From Isoetes taiwanensis (taxonomy: Eukaryota; Streptophyta; Lycopodiopsida; Isoetales; Isoetaceae): a stretch of 64,000 nt of DNA. A program made the translations under genes and the position numbers. This document shows, piece by piece, positions 35,126 to 47,075 of the stretch (position 1 is its first letter; each line of letters opens with the position of its first letter). Under the pieces are notes generated by a model that was not told the DNA's origin, did no database searches, and saw nothing but the letters and a program-made list of their open reading frames with translations. The DNA lies in assembly GCA_021234155.1 (NCBI GenBank), contig JAJEKV010000010.1, forward strand, positions 11,550,359 through 11,614,358, read 5' to 3'.

Positions 35126-37574
35126 AAAAACAAACAACAACATTAATATCTAGCATAATAACAACACACGTGGATGATAAAAAGATAAATTAATACGTGA
35201 AGCAACAACAATTGAGCTTTGGAACCATCGTGTTGTAGTTTGAAGATATAATCTTCAATCGACAAGAAGTATAGAATCTAGAACGCACGTTTAATTGTAA
35301 AGAACATGTAAGAGATTCACCTTGAATGAGGCTTCAACATTGAAAACCTCATAATGACTCATTCCAAAAGGTTTTGCAGACAAACATGCAGTTTGTATAT
35401 CACCATATGAGAAACTTCAAAACTTCAAACTATGACTGCCCAGAGAATACACATCATGGTACGAGTTGAATACGCTGCAAATAACTCAAACAAGCTGGGA
35501 ATGAGTTGAACATGTTGCATAAGATAACAGGCTGGTCGATTGAAGAAAAATAGAGTGCTTGAAGCTTCATTGCTGCATTTAGGATGTCTTCATAATACAA
35601 TGCCCTCATAATTCCAAATCATGTAACATTTTGCGAAATATGGATACAAGAACTTTCAAAGGACATCTGCACCAAAATGGAGGACTGACTCTGTTACTCT
35701 ACATCTTTATAATGCACTTGGAGATTCGATGACACGTGCACAAAAGCAATGAGAATTTCCTTCATTTTGGTGGACTGCCATATCATCATAGGCAGCATTA
35801 CATAGTTGACACATTTTAGTGACACATTTGCTTCACAATTCTGCATCATGGTATGAGTTGAATACACTGCAAGAAAGCTGCGAATGAGTTGAACATGATG
35901 CATAAGATAACAATCAGATAAATAATAGCTGCTGACTTATTTGCCAAGTTATCATATTTTTAAAAAAGACAATCACCGTATGCTGCAGTTCAGATAACAT
36001 GCAATGGACCTGTATGTGTTTCATGAGCTCTTCATTCTTTATTCAAAACTGCAGAATACTGACATGTTTAAAAAAGACAATCACCATCATATGCTGCAGT
36101 TCAGATAACATGCAATGGACCTGTATGTGTTTCATGAGTTCTTCATTCTTTACTCAAAACTGCAGAGCACTAACATGTACACAGACAATCGAATAAAATA
36201 CATATGCAATAATACCAGCTGGCATGAAAGTGATGATGCTGAATCAACAGATGAAAATGAATCAAAGGCCTTTCAGAGTGCTTCTCTATTGTCTTGTCGT
36301 ATCTTGCTTTAACAGAAATGTTCATAACTTCACGGCTCCACACTCCACTGTTGGAACTTCTTGAGATCTTCCAGCGTATTATAATCGAAGTCAGCATTAA
36401 GGGGTACGAATGAAGAGCAGAAGTTGTGGCATTCAAAAACAAATGAATTACCTCTATCCTTTGACTGGCCCGCAAGATATGGATGTGATTTCTAAATACT
36501 GTACTGAAAAATGCTTGAATTTGTTTGTTGAGATATTTACTTGTATGCAGCCTAATAATTCTTAAGTATCTGCTTCCACTTTCTACAACAAAAGCTTAAA
36601 TCCATCCGCTCTTCCTCGCCTTGGTTCTATGCCTAAAGATCACACTTATCATCTCCTATTATGTAATAGATGTAGCAAAGAACTGTAATATAATCACTTT
36701 ATGTGTTTCTACATATTCAGCTGTGCAACACATATCATCATCTGCATCTTTCTTGGTATTGTACAAAGCGATTACGAGGTCCCAGCACTGAACAATATTG
36801 AATAATCGGGGCTGTTGAAGCCGCACCTGATGGAAGGGCCTACATTTGTTCAGAAAGTCGTGTGATTGCTTATGGCCCTGACCTTATAGTTGCATGGCTT
36901 ATGGAACTAGATAAAAATATTACTTCCCAGCAATACAGAGCCCTAACGGTTCCAGAGTTAACGTAACAATTGTGGGATGCTAAAAAAATGATGTGTGCAA
37001 CAGATCCCCGCCATGGCCGATACCTAACATGCTCTGATCGGCCATATCCAACAGCCGCCATCGTTTATCTTTCTTCTGGGCTTTTGTGGGTTTGGATAGC
37101 ATGAAGCATAGGCCGATTTTGCTGAAGCAAGGCGGAAACAGAGATGCACATGGTAGGAGCGAGCCCGAGGCAAAGCAACGGAAGTGTTTTTTTTTCCCTT
37201 AGGGTTCGCTGGGTTCACTGAAGCATAGTGGCTGAAGCATCGCCAAAGAGCTGGTCGAGAGCTGGTCGTTTCGATGTGAAGACAAAGCAATAAGAAGCAA
37301 GCAACATGAATAGGAAACGAGAAACAAAAACATAGTAAAGAAGAAAAAGCAGAGTTAGGTATCCGGCATTTTGATGTGCACAATTTTTCCTTCCCCTCCA
37401 AAAAGAAATCATTGTGCTAAACGAAACCAAAAGATAAAGAATGAAGAGCATAACAAAAGCTATGATCTCATACCGATATGTAGCAACAATGACTTCGCCA
37501 GCAAGAGAAATCGAGAAGACAAGAATCCAGAGGACAAAAGTTTTGGAGTTTAATGCATATGAATGCAACATTGA
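35126..37574. other. No gene seen; local duplications
   Basis: AT-rich sequence. A block around GAGTTGAATAC(G/A)CTGCAA ... GTTGCATAAGATAACA occurs at about 35463 and again at about 35855. Another duplication is listed separately. Hydrophobic minus frames at 37580-37024 are not recognisable proteins. Confidence 0.4.
35956..36180. repeat. Tandem duplication of about 112 bp
   Basis: Two units, each with AAAAAAGACAATCACC, ATGCTGCAGTTCAGATAACA, TGCAATGGACCTGTATGTGT and TTCATTCTTTA. Confidence 0.75.
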
Positions 37575-37747
37575 TAACAACAGCCGTTAGATTGTTTAAG
37601 CTAGTCAAAATCAACGGTCCAAAAATGACGCACTCTAGAAATACTATTTAGTACGTCCCAACGAATACAACACCAAAATCATAGAAAAACCATGCCAAAA
37701 AGCGTATAAAACTACACAAAAAACCCCCTGTTATTATGCTACATATT
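37575..37747 (-). repeat. Dispersed repeat R2, copy b
   Basis: The minus strand reads TAGCATAATAACAGGGGG, GTTTTTCTATGATTTTGGTG and TAGTATTTCTAGAGTGCG, followed by CCGTTGATTTTGAC. It is close to copy a throughout. Confidence 0.7.
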
Positions 37748-39190
37748 CTTTCTTTCTGTCTAAACTACTTTCTGCTGATGCACAATGCGGTATCAATATA
37801 TAAGGTAAATGCAGGATTCTAGATGACGCATTGACAGTATTTAAGAAAATGCAGCATAACAATGTCATATCAATATACTTGTTGCAATAAATTGCTTCAA
37901 TTTAAAATTTTCATTAGAATAACACACAACTTAATTAGATTCAAGGCCAATAAAGCTGGGTACCAAAATACTATCTACAATAAGCAGCTTAATAATAAAC
38001 ACCCAAATTCCAAAAATGCAAAGATATAGAAAATGGCGTAGTTCATCAAGAATGGCACACAAAGGCAAGGAGATAATAGAGGAATGGGTACCATGGTTCT
38101 ACCATAATATACCTCAATTCAGCAGAATCAAAAAATCATGATCGGGTCCAATTCAACTAATAATTAAAGCCATGGATAACAAATGGAAATGCTATGGCAG
38201 AAGCAACCAAAGAAAGCTATGACCGAAGTTATCAAATATCGAAGAAATCTAGACATTAAAAGAAGACAAGTAAGATCACTTATCTGGAATGGTATAAAAT
38301 CTCCTCTCTTTTAAGTTGCAGAAATAGGACAAAGGAGAAATGCACTCCTTTGTTACTTGCCTCAACATATAATAGATCCCGTGTCGCCTAATATTTACGC
38401 TTTCACCCCACGCAACTTGATATAACTATTCCCCGAGCCCAATACTTTGCTCGGCCGACTCTTTCTTTTCCCTTTCCATGCCTTGGCGTTTCTAATTCTT
38501 GAATGCATTGGCATGCTTTCCAAAGATAAACCATGTTAGAAGTTGCATTGTAAACTCCATACTTGTTCTGCAGAGTTCTCCCCGAAAATTGTCTCAAAGA
38601 ATGAAATATTTGAGTTTGAAGCCATAAATGTGTCGTGGTGCGTCTTTGGAAAAGACGGCCCAATCTCTTCTTTTTCCCGGGTTCTACGTGAGAACATGAA
38701 TCGGGCTGGATGCTCACACCGAGCGGGAAAAAATAATCCCCAAAAGAGGGTAAAAACTTTATCCGGATGTGGTCAGTATCAAATCCTCACGTCCTCATAT
38801 TTGAAGCTTTAAATTCGAAGAAGAATAGAAAACTACAAGAATGCGACCTCGTGCAGACAACTTCAAGACATATGAAGATGCTTCTTTCTCATTTGGCGAT
38901 AATTTCAAACATTGATTTGCTAGAAAAGGCCTGAGAAAAAGCATGGCAAAAAACTAAGGCCTGAAGAGGCGAAATGAGGGCTCTGTTTGAATTTTAAACC
39001 TAAAGTATGGCAACGTGCAAAAGAATAATGAAAGCGGAATCGTGTCAGAGGAAAATAGTTTCAGACTCGAGGAAATGCCTCCTCGCTGCACGTAGGTGAG
39101 CATGGGCTGGTGATTTTTCAATAAGACTCCGCACAGTGCGCGCATAAAAAAAAAACCGCCGAATCCAAGGACCAAAATAAGTTAAAAAAC
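37748..39190. other. No gene seen
   Basis: AT-rich sequence with no coding or RNA-gene signature that I can support. Confidence 0.4.
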
Positions 39191-39194
39191 TATC

Positions 39195-39228
39195 CTAAAC
39201 GCGCCATTATTATTATATATAGATAGAT
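39195..39228 (-). other. Candidate Helitron 5' terminus
   Basis: On the minus strand the sequence reads TCTATCTATATATAATAATA then ATGGCGCG, like many plant Helitron starts (TC followed by an AT-rich stretch). It could be the 5' end of element D, whose 3' end is at 30013, but the 9-kb span contains other elements and no proof links the two. Confidence 0.25.
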
Positions 39229-39239
39229 AAGATCTATCT

Positions 39240-39280
39240 ATCTATTTTGCTCTATGTATTTTAGTGTCAGCATCTCATGT

Positions 39281-39316
<36 letters not shown>

Positions 39317-39927
39317 GGTCATTTTTCCATTTACCCATTTTGCTCCATATGTTTTATTAAGATTTCTTTTTAATTCGGCCTGCTTCTTTTATTCTTTAAC
39401 CTCTTTAATCGTCTTGGTTCATCTCTTTATTTACCCAGTTGCTCCAGTTCTTTATTTGTCCTTTCAATTTAGTTTAACCTCTTGAAACCCCTTATTTGTT
39501 CTATTTGGCCCTTGCAGTCAACCTGATCTTGGTTACTTTGTTCTTTTTTATCCCATTGATCGCGCTGTGCCTTTCATCTCCCTCACTCATTCCACGTCAT
39601 TTGCTCCATGCTTGTTTCGCCATCTATTCTTTTCTAACTTCTATTTGTGCCATTGGTTCCTTTTCTGGCCCCTTTTTTCTCCAGTCTCCTAGCTTGCTCC
39701 ATTCGTTTATTTTGTTCCTATATTTATCCATTTGCTCCAGGTTCCTCATTTGTCCTTTCTTTTCGATTGTCCATTTCACCTATTTGATCATTTTAGTTCG
39801 TCTATTCCTTAATTGTCCATCTCCTTCGCTTGTTCAGTTGTTTTCCCGTTTTGCCTTGGTTCCCTTGGCCCTCTTGATGTCCATATATCATAGTTTCGCC
39901 CTTTGCTCTGATTATTTTGATTGCTGT
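39240..39927. repeat. Pyrimidine-rich tract, left part, with poly(T)
   Basis: A 33-T run at about 39283-39315 is followed by T/C-rich sequence in which TTGCTCC, TTTGTCC and TTGGTTC recur. It resembles 26400-27740. It is interrupted by the transposon at 39932-47075 and continues at 47080-47230. Confidence 0.5.
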
Positions 39928-39931
39928 GTTG

Positions 39932-39960
39932 GGGTCTAAGTTAGATATTGGGGTACAAAA
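39932..39960 (+). repeat. Left terminal inverted repeat
   Basis: GGGTCTAAGTTAGATATTGG then GGTACAAAA, paired with 47047-47075 with one 2-base indel. Preceded by GTTG. Confidence 0.88.
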
Positions 39961-40226
39961 AAGCGCGAGAAGCGGAAGCGGAGAAAGCACGCGAAGCAGT
40001 GCCCGGACGCACCTTTTCGATTTCCGCGCCTTTTCGGCGAACAATGATTTTGATTGTCAGAGGTGTAAGTATTCGCGCCCATTGTTACTAATTGAATTGT
40101 ACAGGCCAATTTGCTCCTCGATTGCACTTCGATTCCGGCATTTTACAAATTGAATCATCCTCTTCAAGGCGCTTGCTCCGACCTCTTTGTTTCTTGCTAC
40201 TTTTTTTTAAACTATCTTCTTTTCTC

Positions 40227-42162
40227 ATGGCTGGTGAAGGAATCATCCCACAGCAAAAGCTGAAATGGCTTGCGGAAAATGTTACTACTGGATGATTTGG
40301 AGCGGTGTTTGGTGCGAGCCAATGGTTTGAGGCAAAATCAAAATCTACTTTGTTAAGCCCTTATTTGAAGCGAGAAATTGGATGGCTTGATCGATTTCTT
40401 GTATGGAGATGGAGGTGTCCGAATAATGAATTGAGGAAGCTAGTAGCATTATCATTTGCATGGGAAAAGCGTAGTCGGGGTGAGCATAACCACGAGGCTC
40501 ATAGGGTTGATTGGGATGCTTACAAGAAACAGGTTAATGTTTGGTCCAGGGAGAAAAAGGGATGACATTGATGTTAAAAAGAAGATGTTAAAAGGATCAA
40601 AAAATACAGTTCCTTCATGCAAAAGTACACCGTAGCTTGAGGCGAGATCAACACCTCAACTTGAATTTAGGGGAAAGCGGTCGGTCTTACGAGTTTTTTG
40701 TTTCCAATTTAAGTTTCAACATTTCTTTGATTGAAGAGGAGGTTAGTAAGTTGGAAACAGATTTAGACAACTGTACAACTGATCTGGTAAAAATAATTAG
40801 TACCATTGAGGTAGATAAGAACTCTTTAGCAAGGGAAGAGAGGATGATTGAGCTTGGAAGGAACGAGATAGCAAGAATGGAGAATGAGTTGTCTGCTTTG
40901 AATGCCAAAGCAGACAAGAATGATGGAGACCTGAAGCAGATTGAAGAGTTAAAGGCAAAAATAAGTGGTGAAATATATTTTTGCTCTAAACTGGAGGCTT
41001 GCCTTCCAAAGGTTAGTGTTGAAGCATTACAGGAGAAGGAAAAGAAGGAAAGATTAAAAACTTCACTGGAATTCAGATTAGAGGAAAGCGAGGAAATATT
41101 TAGAAGGCTGGTAGACAATTGATGGACTCGGATATATCAAAAATGTCTATCATAACTATGAAAAGCGAGGTTGTTACTGGTTTCATGGAAGATGCATGTC
41201 TTTGCATGTGGATTGGTCTTCAATCAAAATATAAATTGAGTATGGCATTACCATGTGAACATGTCTATCACTTGGCATCTTTGCATGCTTTTGTATGAAA
41301 AGAAGACATGCTTGGTGCTTGAAGGAAGTTCGGGGAAGTTTTGTGGAACTTGGTCTAGAGGTTGCAGGTGAAGAAGACTTTGATTCAGTTGGTGGCGGTG
41401 CATTTGAGGTAGGCACTAGTAGTGCATTTGCTTCACGATAAGTTTTCCAGTCTTGTTACACACTGTGGCTTCACTGTGGCTTCACACTGCTTTATTATTT
41501 AATAAAGCACACCGTGGCACTTTTGTTGCTTCACCGCTACGAGTCACCAAAAATGTTGTATCTCTTGCATCAGCTCAAGTGTCACCAAGTCCGATGGGAA
41601 ATTTTGTAGAAGCTTTTGCGAGAAGGTAAGACTTTGATATTTCTTATTTGTGTTTTAACTAACTTAATCTCATTTAAATTGATTTTGTGTTCTAAGCGAC
41701 AAAGTTACGTAATTCAGCTTAGTAAAGGGCCCGACAAAAAAAAGGATAAAAGCGTTCACGTGTTGTTGAGAGCGATTCGGAAGAATATTATGAACAACTT
41801 TGTGCAAAAGGTTCACGCAATTGGCATAAAGACCAGGTTGAGGAGTGCAAGCTGCGGGGAGAAAGTTCTCTTCTTTGCGCCTGTAGATGTTCACGTAGCG
41901 CGATGATGAAGAACAAGCAAATGAAGATGATGTTCTGCTTTGCGATTCTTTGAAGATCTTTGTTGAGAAAGATAAGGATAAGGGTGAAGCAGCAGTTGAA
42001 ATGGAGGTAGCAACAACAAAGAACAAAAAGAAGATTGGGAGACCCTCAAAGAAGCTGCCACCTCAAGCACCAAAGCAAATAGGTGATCAAGTTGATATTA
42101 TTTTGAAAATGTTAAATGGTAGTTCAGGTTCTGTTTCTCAGTATATCAAGTCATTGAGTTAG
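40227..42162 (+). pseudogene. Coiled-coil, SWIM zinc finger and AT-hook protein inside the TIR element
   Basis: The ATG at 40227 opens MAGEGIIPQQKLKWLAENVT. An in-frame TGA (40293-40295) follows, but the same frame then continues FGAVFGASQWFEAKS to 40565. 40637-41122 encodes a strong coiled coil (LETDLDNCTTDL, MENELSALNAKADKN). From an ATG overlapping the stop at 41122 a 58-residue frame holds CLC-16 residues-CEH, a CxCx(n)CxH SWIM finger. Later pieces are acidic (VVESDSEEYYEQL), and 41950-42162 gives an AT-hook-like NKKKIGRPSKK near the C-terminus. A SWIM finger followed by a GRP hook is the C-terminal order of MULE/FAR1-type proteins, so this may be a relic of one, although no DDE core is seen. 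At least four breaks. Confidence 0.5.
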
Positions 42163-42356
42163 TTTCAGAACATAACATATTGTGGTGTATGTGAAATACT
42201 GTTTTACTTGTTTTATGTTGTTTGAGAACATTGTTTGAATGTAATTTGGTTTTCTTTAATTAATCACTGTAACCTTTAATTATGTTTTCTGTTTTAATAT
42301 TGTAATTTCTGTAATTCTTTAATTGTTGTCATGTTGATGTTTAAGATTCTTTTCTT

Positions 42357-43104
42357 ATGAATGTTGCAGAGGATTTAGAAAAGAAAAAACTTGTCATCTT
42401 AGACATTAATGGAGTTTTGGTCAACACCTTCCAAAAAGGAGCAAGATTAAAAAAAATTCCACCGGGGCTCAAGAAGCATTACGGCGAGGGAAAAGTGGTT
42501 ATTTGCGGACTTTTTTACAAGAGTTCTTGGATTGGAGTTTTGAAAGATTTGAAGTTGGGATTTGGTCTAGCATGATGAAGCACAACATCATACAAATCCT
42601 TAACGATGATTCGCCAAAGACACACTACATTGCTAAATTCAAATTCATATGGGGGAGAATGAATGAGTGTGAGGCAATGCCTTTTATGTTTCGAGGGCAA
42701 TGCAACCAAACCTGTATTTATGAAGCCAATTGTCAAAGTTTACCTGACTTTTAATGATGTACGGGGATGTTGTGCTTGTGGATGACTCTTTGTACAAGAC
42801 TTTCTTGTCCCCACCGGACACATGTTTAATAGTTGAGAGCTTTGACAATGAAGAAAATGATAAGGTATTCAACTACCTTAAAGCATGTTTGCACACTTGG
42901 CTTCATTCAAAGAATCCTCAAAAGTGGTTGCACCAGCGACTTCATGTTGATGTGGTCAAGGAAGTAGACATCAACATACTCAATCTTCTTGTTGACCACT
43001 TGAAAGAACTTGCAAGATGGAGAGTAGCAATTGAGGAAAGCATGCAATTGGTGAAAGCTATTGTTGGTGTTGAAAAATTGGATGAACATGCAAAGAAGAC
43101 ATAA
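42357..43104 (+). pseudogene. FCP1/NLI-interacting-factor-like HAD phosphatase inside the TIR element
   Basis: The ATG at 42357 starts MNVAEDLEKKKLVILDINGV. LDINGVLV takes the place of the DxDG(T/V) nucleophile motif, with Asn instead of the second Asp. A frame change near 42500 continues with TFLQEFLDWSFERFEVGIWS then S, strongly typical of FCP1-like domains. Next come FIWGRMNEC, then another frame with KPVFMKPIVKVYL, and finally (42754-43104) VVLVDDSLYKTFLSPP, the family's IDDSPYK..L.PP block, and a helical tail. Family enzymes dephosphorylate Ser/Thr, classically in the RNA polymerase II C-terminal domain. The Asn change and three frameshifts suggest it is inactive. A host gene captured by, or domesticated within, the transposon is the simplest reading. 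Confidence 0.7.
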
Positions 43105-44019
43105 CACTGATTCTCCCATGCGATCTTGAACACATTGAAGCTCTTGATCGGACCGCCATTGAAGATACCGATAAAAGCAGAGGAGGAAGCGCAAGAGAAG
43201 AAATAACACAAGATCAGACCCACATTGAAGATCTTTGACTTTGAGAACATTGAAGATCTTGGACTTTAAGAACTTCATGTAACTTAAGATGTAACTTAAG
43301 TTATAGCAATTTGTTTTTTGTGAATCTTGGATATGAGTACATAGGCTGTACACTTTTGTAATGAAAGCGGATATTAATGTAAATCCAATGTTTCAGGCAT
43401 TTACCTACACTTGTGTACACTTGTAAACTTTCAATCTGTTTTTCCATGTCCATCAAGTCTGTTTTTCGAAGTTCATCAAGTCTGTAATAGTTAACTGAAA
43501 ACATAAAGCATGTAAGCAGACAAAGCATAAGTATGAAAAGCAGACCCATCTGAGCTTTTCTTTTAAAGCTGTGAGGACAAGGAACATTTGTGCGACAAAA
43601 GAATTTGTTAGTTTTCATTGATAACGAATTATAAAGAATATAAGAAAGAATATGGCGGGAAAGAGCCGGTGTACATCTAAAAACTCAACACGCTTCTTGA
43701 GCAAAAGCGAGAAAAAAGCAGGCGCAGAATTAGCACTCTAGTGGAAGGGATGCCATAACTTTTGGCATGTCTCTTCACTCATCTTGAAAATGTTGTTACC
43801 AAGATTCTCCATATCAAACTTCTGTCGACAAGGTGGCTATACAAACTAACAGCCCTGGCTTGTCCAATAGCAACTCAAATTGGAGTGCATCTGTTTGCTT
43901 GTAGTAATGGCGAAACTATAACTTCTCCTACACCAAATCACGATTACCCCAAGCATCTTCATATGCATCTAACAATGTGTGTTTAGTCTCTGTACACCTA
44001 AAAACATAAAAGTCAACTC

Positions 44020-46947
44020 CCTCTTCATCTTACGGATGTGCATTTACTGACAAAGTTATCTCCAACTTCTAGAAGAGAACTAAGGTAATCTACTTCTTCA
44101 TCTTCTTCTTCTTCATCTTCTTCTTCTTCCTCGACTAATTCTTTGTGGATGTTTCTTGACAACCTTTGGTTTCAGATTCTGCTTTGTGAGCCATGCTCCC
44201 CAAGCGTGCTTTGTTAGATGCGGTAATCCCTTTTACCATGAAAGCAATAGGAACAATAGCAAGAGAGGCATCACGTAAGCAACTTTTGCGGGGTTCTTTT
44301 TGTCACATGGTCTGATGCAATGAAGTTTAGAGCTCCCACATAGTGTTTTCCACTCCTTCCTTTCAGATTTGTCTACATTTTGGGGATCAATATGCCAAAA
44401 GAACCTGCAATATAAAACAGATTCATGCAACTTCAAATCTAAGAAAAATATAAGAAAAAAAAAAGAATTTACCTTCTTATATGAGGGTGCGGTGGATTGT
44501 TCATCATGTACCGGTTCATGAAATCGACAATGTCTTTTGGCACGCTCAATTTCGGGGACTCATACTTCAATTGCTCTCTTGCCAAAACCCTTTTCAATAT
44601 TGCACCTTGTCCATCATGTTCTCCTTTGCCATGAGAACGGCAAAGAAATTCCACTCATACTCAATTCCTCCACTACACACATAGTTCCTTCCTAAATACG
44701 AGAAAGGCCTTGCTCTCCTTTAAGCTGGGATGTGCAACCATCACTCAAAAATATGTTTCTTGTACTCAATGTTATGTGCTCTAAGCCAGTCAGCATGTAC
44801 TTTCAAGCAATGTTGTACAAACTCAGGGCTATGCTCCCTGTCATCTGAAATATAAAATTGCACTTCCTTTATAATTTCCTCCTCGATTGGTCTTTGATGA
44901 TGATCTCGACTTGTCTTCTTCTTTCTTTTCAGCTTATCCGCTCTGCTTCTCTTTGCTCTGCCTCTTTAACTTCCATCTCCTCTATCTCGGCTTGGGTTGC
45001 ATGTCTATATGTGATATGAACCGAATTGAGGCCTGGTCCAGGTGTGCGATTGGCAAGATTGTGCCTCCCTCTCGAATTTTAAAACTGTAATTTTCAGCAA
45101 AGTCAATTCTGAGAGACAATTGCATCTTCGGAAAGGTATCCAAACCGTCATGAATTGCTTTGACTGCCAGTGTGCCACATAATTGTGTGTGACAAATTGT
45201 ACCATTGTCTTGTTGGCATGCTTCATGAACTCGGGCAGACTCTCGTTCTTGTATGCAAGTCTTGTTACTTTGGCTGGTTTCCTCCCTCCCATTTTTTTCT
45301 TGGTAGTCTCCTTCATGTATCCAACTTCTTGCTGATTTCAGACCATGAACATTTCTGTCAGTTTGCAGTTTGTTTAAAAAGAATGTTAAACGAGCACAAT
45401 TTAATTAAACCAAACAGAATACCTTTTCAAACTGTTTCCACTCCACTTTGTAATCAGTTTCTATCTTCTCCTTAGGACAAAAAGCAAACCTGTTTATAAC
45501 ACCACAATTAAAGTTACTGAGCAGTAATATCTTTCATAACATTGAAGAGACAAACTTAAGAGTACCTTTTCAGCCCACAATCTTTGCATGCCAGCTGCAG
45601 ACATTGATGTTTGTGCCATTCTTCATCTTCTTCTTTAGGGCAGACCATTTGCCTCCAAAAATCACTAGTGGATTTATAAACATGGTTCTTGGCACTCTGA
45701 AGTTACCATCACCACAAAAAAGCACAATTACAATTGCATTCTTTGTGCACCCCATTTGGATCTGATTACGATTTTTGTTGAGTGCTTGCATCACATACTC
45801 AAAGTGCATGTGATATTGGCGACAGCGGGTCTCTCTTTCTTTTAAGCGCCTCACAAAAGATGGCTTCCAACAATTCAAATGTCTTATTTGTGAAATCTTC
45901 ATTTCATTGAATTCCTTTTTGAATGCCATGTAAAATTGCAACTATAAACAAAGCGAGAAATCTGAGTTCAAAAAATTAAAAGCGACAATATAGTAAAAGC
46001 GAGAACAAAGCGGTAAAACATATAAATCATAATAATTACGAGAAATTTCAAGCGGTTGTATTGGATGATCAATTTTTCACCATCTTTTTGTAACAAACTT
46101 TCTCACATGCTTCTGTATGGTGAGACTCTTGTGTTTTTGTCGAACTTGTAAAGCGAATTCTTAACCTCATCGGTTATTGCATCGATCTCTTTTTCCTTGA
46201 AAACATTGACCACGGACCACATTCTTGTTACGCCATTACTCTTCTTACGGTTCTTTGCAACAACAGATTTTCTTGATACATGAAGGAGGCGTGCAAGCTG
46301 GTGGTTGGTTGGTTTTGTTTCTTTGTTGAAGATACCATTTGCAATGTGGACTTTCTTGCTTGCATTATATCTGTCTTCCTTAGTTTCTTTTGCTGATTGA
46401 GTGTCTCTTGAACATTTCTAATTACATTCTTCATGACCTTGCTTTGATCATGATCAACAAAATCCACCTCCGATTGGCAATTTCTTCTTCACTCTCTTCA
46501 CAAATCACATTGCACCACCGGTGCCTTATCCCCTTCTTTCAAAGGCTTTGTGATATTATTGAAATAATCGTCCAAATTCTTGGACAATTCTTGAAACCTT
46601 CTCGCACTCAAGCATTTGTCAACTTGATTTGGATATTTTCTTTTCCCTCTCTCTATCTCTTTTCCTCTGTCTAGATTGCCTTCTTCTCTCGGCTTGAATT
46701 TCCGGAAAATTTGAAGTAAGCTTTTCTTCATCTAAATCGATCTTTGATTGATCCATTTAGAATCGTGTTGTGCATAGAATTGTGTTGTCTGAGAGAAACC
46801 GTCTTTGCACAAAGAAAATTTCGTTGAGGGGGGTACAACAGGATCATGCTTCCCGCCATTGCCAAATCTATTCACTCTCCATGCCATCTCACAACAACCC
46901 GCCAAATTGATTACGTGCGAATTTGATTTTGCGGGTAGCCATATCAT
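44020..46947 (-). pseudogene. DDE-like transposase of the TIR element (DFAENY / SDGC / GKGEHDG type)
   Basis: Minus-strand pieces in order: a basic N-terminal region (46947-46228: PREEGNLDRGKEIERGKRKY, DDYFNNITKPLKEGDKAP). Then a conserved-looking block (45941-45570: RRLKERETRCRQYHMHFEYV, FCGDGNFRVPRTMF). Then AHWQ-type sequence and, in another frame, LRIDFAENYSFKIREG (about 45107-45065). Then HSPEFVQHCLKVHADW and FLSDGCTSQLKG (about 44753-44718). Then SHGKGEHDGQGAILKRVLAR (44637-44575), NVDKSE..., and an acidic Glu-rich tail to about 44020. The three spaced motifs supply D, D and E/D as in a DDE catalytic core. Similar DFAENY...SDGC...GKGE proteins exist as uncharacterised transposase-like families in plants and invertebrates. 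Many frameshifts; some could be introns. Confidence 0.65.
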
Positions 46948-47046
46948 CGATCAGGAAGCAATTTGCTAAAAGCGGATCATCGGCGTTCCGCTCTCCAAGC
47001 ACCTCAAGCACAACGGACCAAGCCGCTAAAAGCGTCCGGCCGGGGT

Positions 47047-47075
47047 GCTTTTGTACCAATATCTAACTTAGACCC
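47047..47075 (-). repeat. Right terminal inverted repeat
   Basis: Reverse complement of the left terminus, followed directly by the GTTG target duplication (47076-47079). Confidence 0.88.

Larger units (their letters stand above)
39932..47075. mobile_element. 7.1-kb TIR DNA transposon with transposase and two cargo-like genes
   Basis: The left terminus GGGTCTAAGTTAGATATTGG at 39932 reappears in reverse complement ending at 47075. The match continues as (GG)TACAAAA, about 28 bp in all. The element is flanked on both sides by GTTG (39928-39931 and 47076-47079), a 4-bp target duplication, and the host pyrimidine-rich tract resumes after it. Subterminal DNA is rich in AAAAGCG and GCGGAAGCGG words. 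Contents: a plus-strand coiled-coil/SWIM/AT-hook gene (40227-42162), a plus-strand FCP1-like phosphatase gene (42357-43104) and a minus-strand DDE-like transposase (46947-44020). All three are frameshifted. Ends and duplication are read directly from the sequence. I cannot assign it to a superfamily with confidence; 4-bp duplications are known for Sola and Ginger elements. Confidence 0.85.

Noticed and set aside
37024-37580. Hydrophobic minus frames resembling membrane proteins
   Set aside because: No family motif, overlapping frames of similar length, AT-rich composition gives Phe/Leu by chance.
39264-39939. Long plus frames rich in Phe, Leu and Ser
   Set aside because: Product of the pyrimidine-rich tract and poly(T), not a protein gene.
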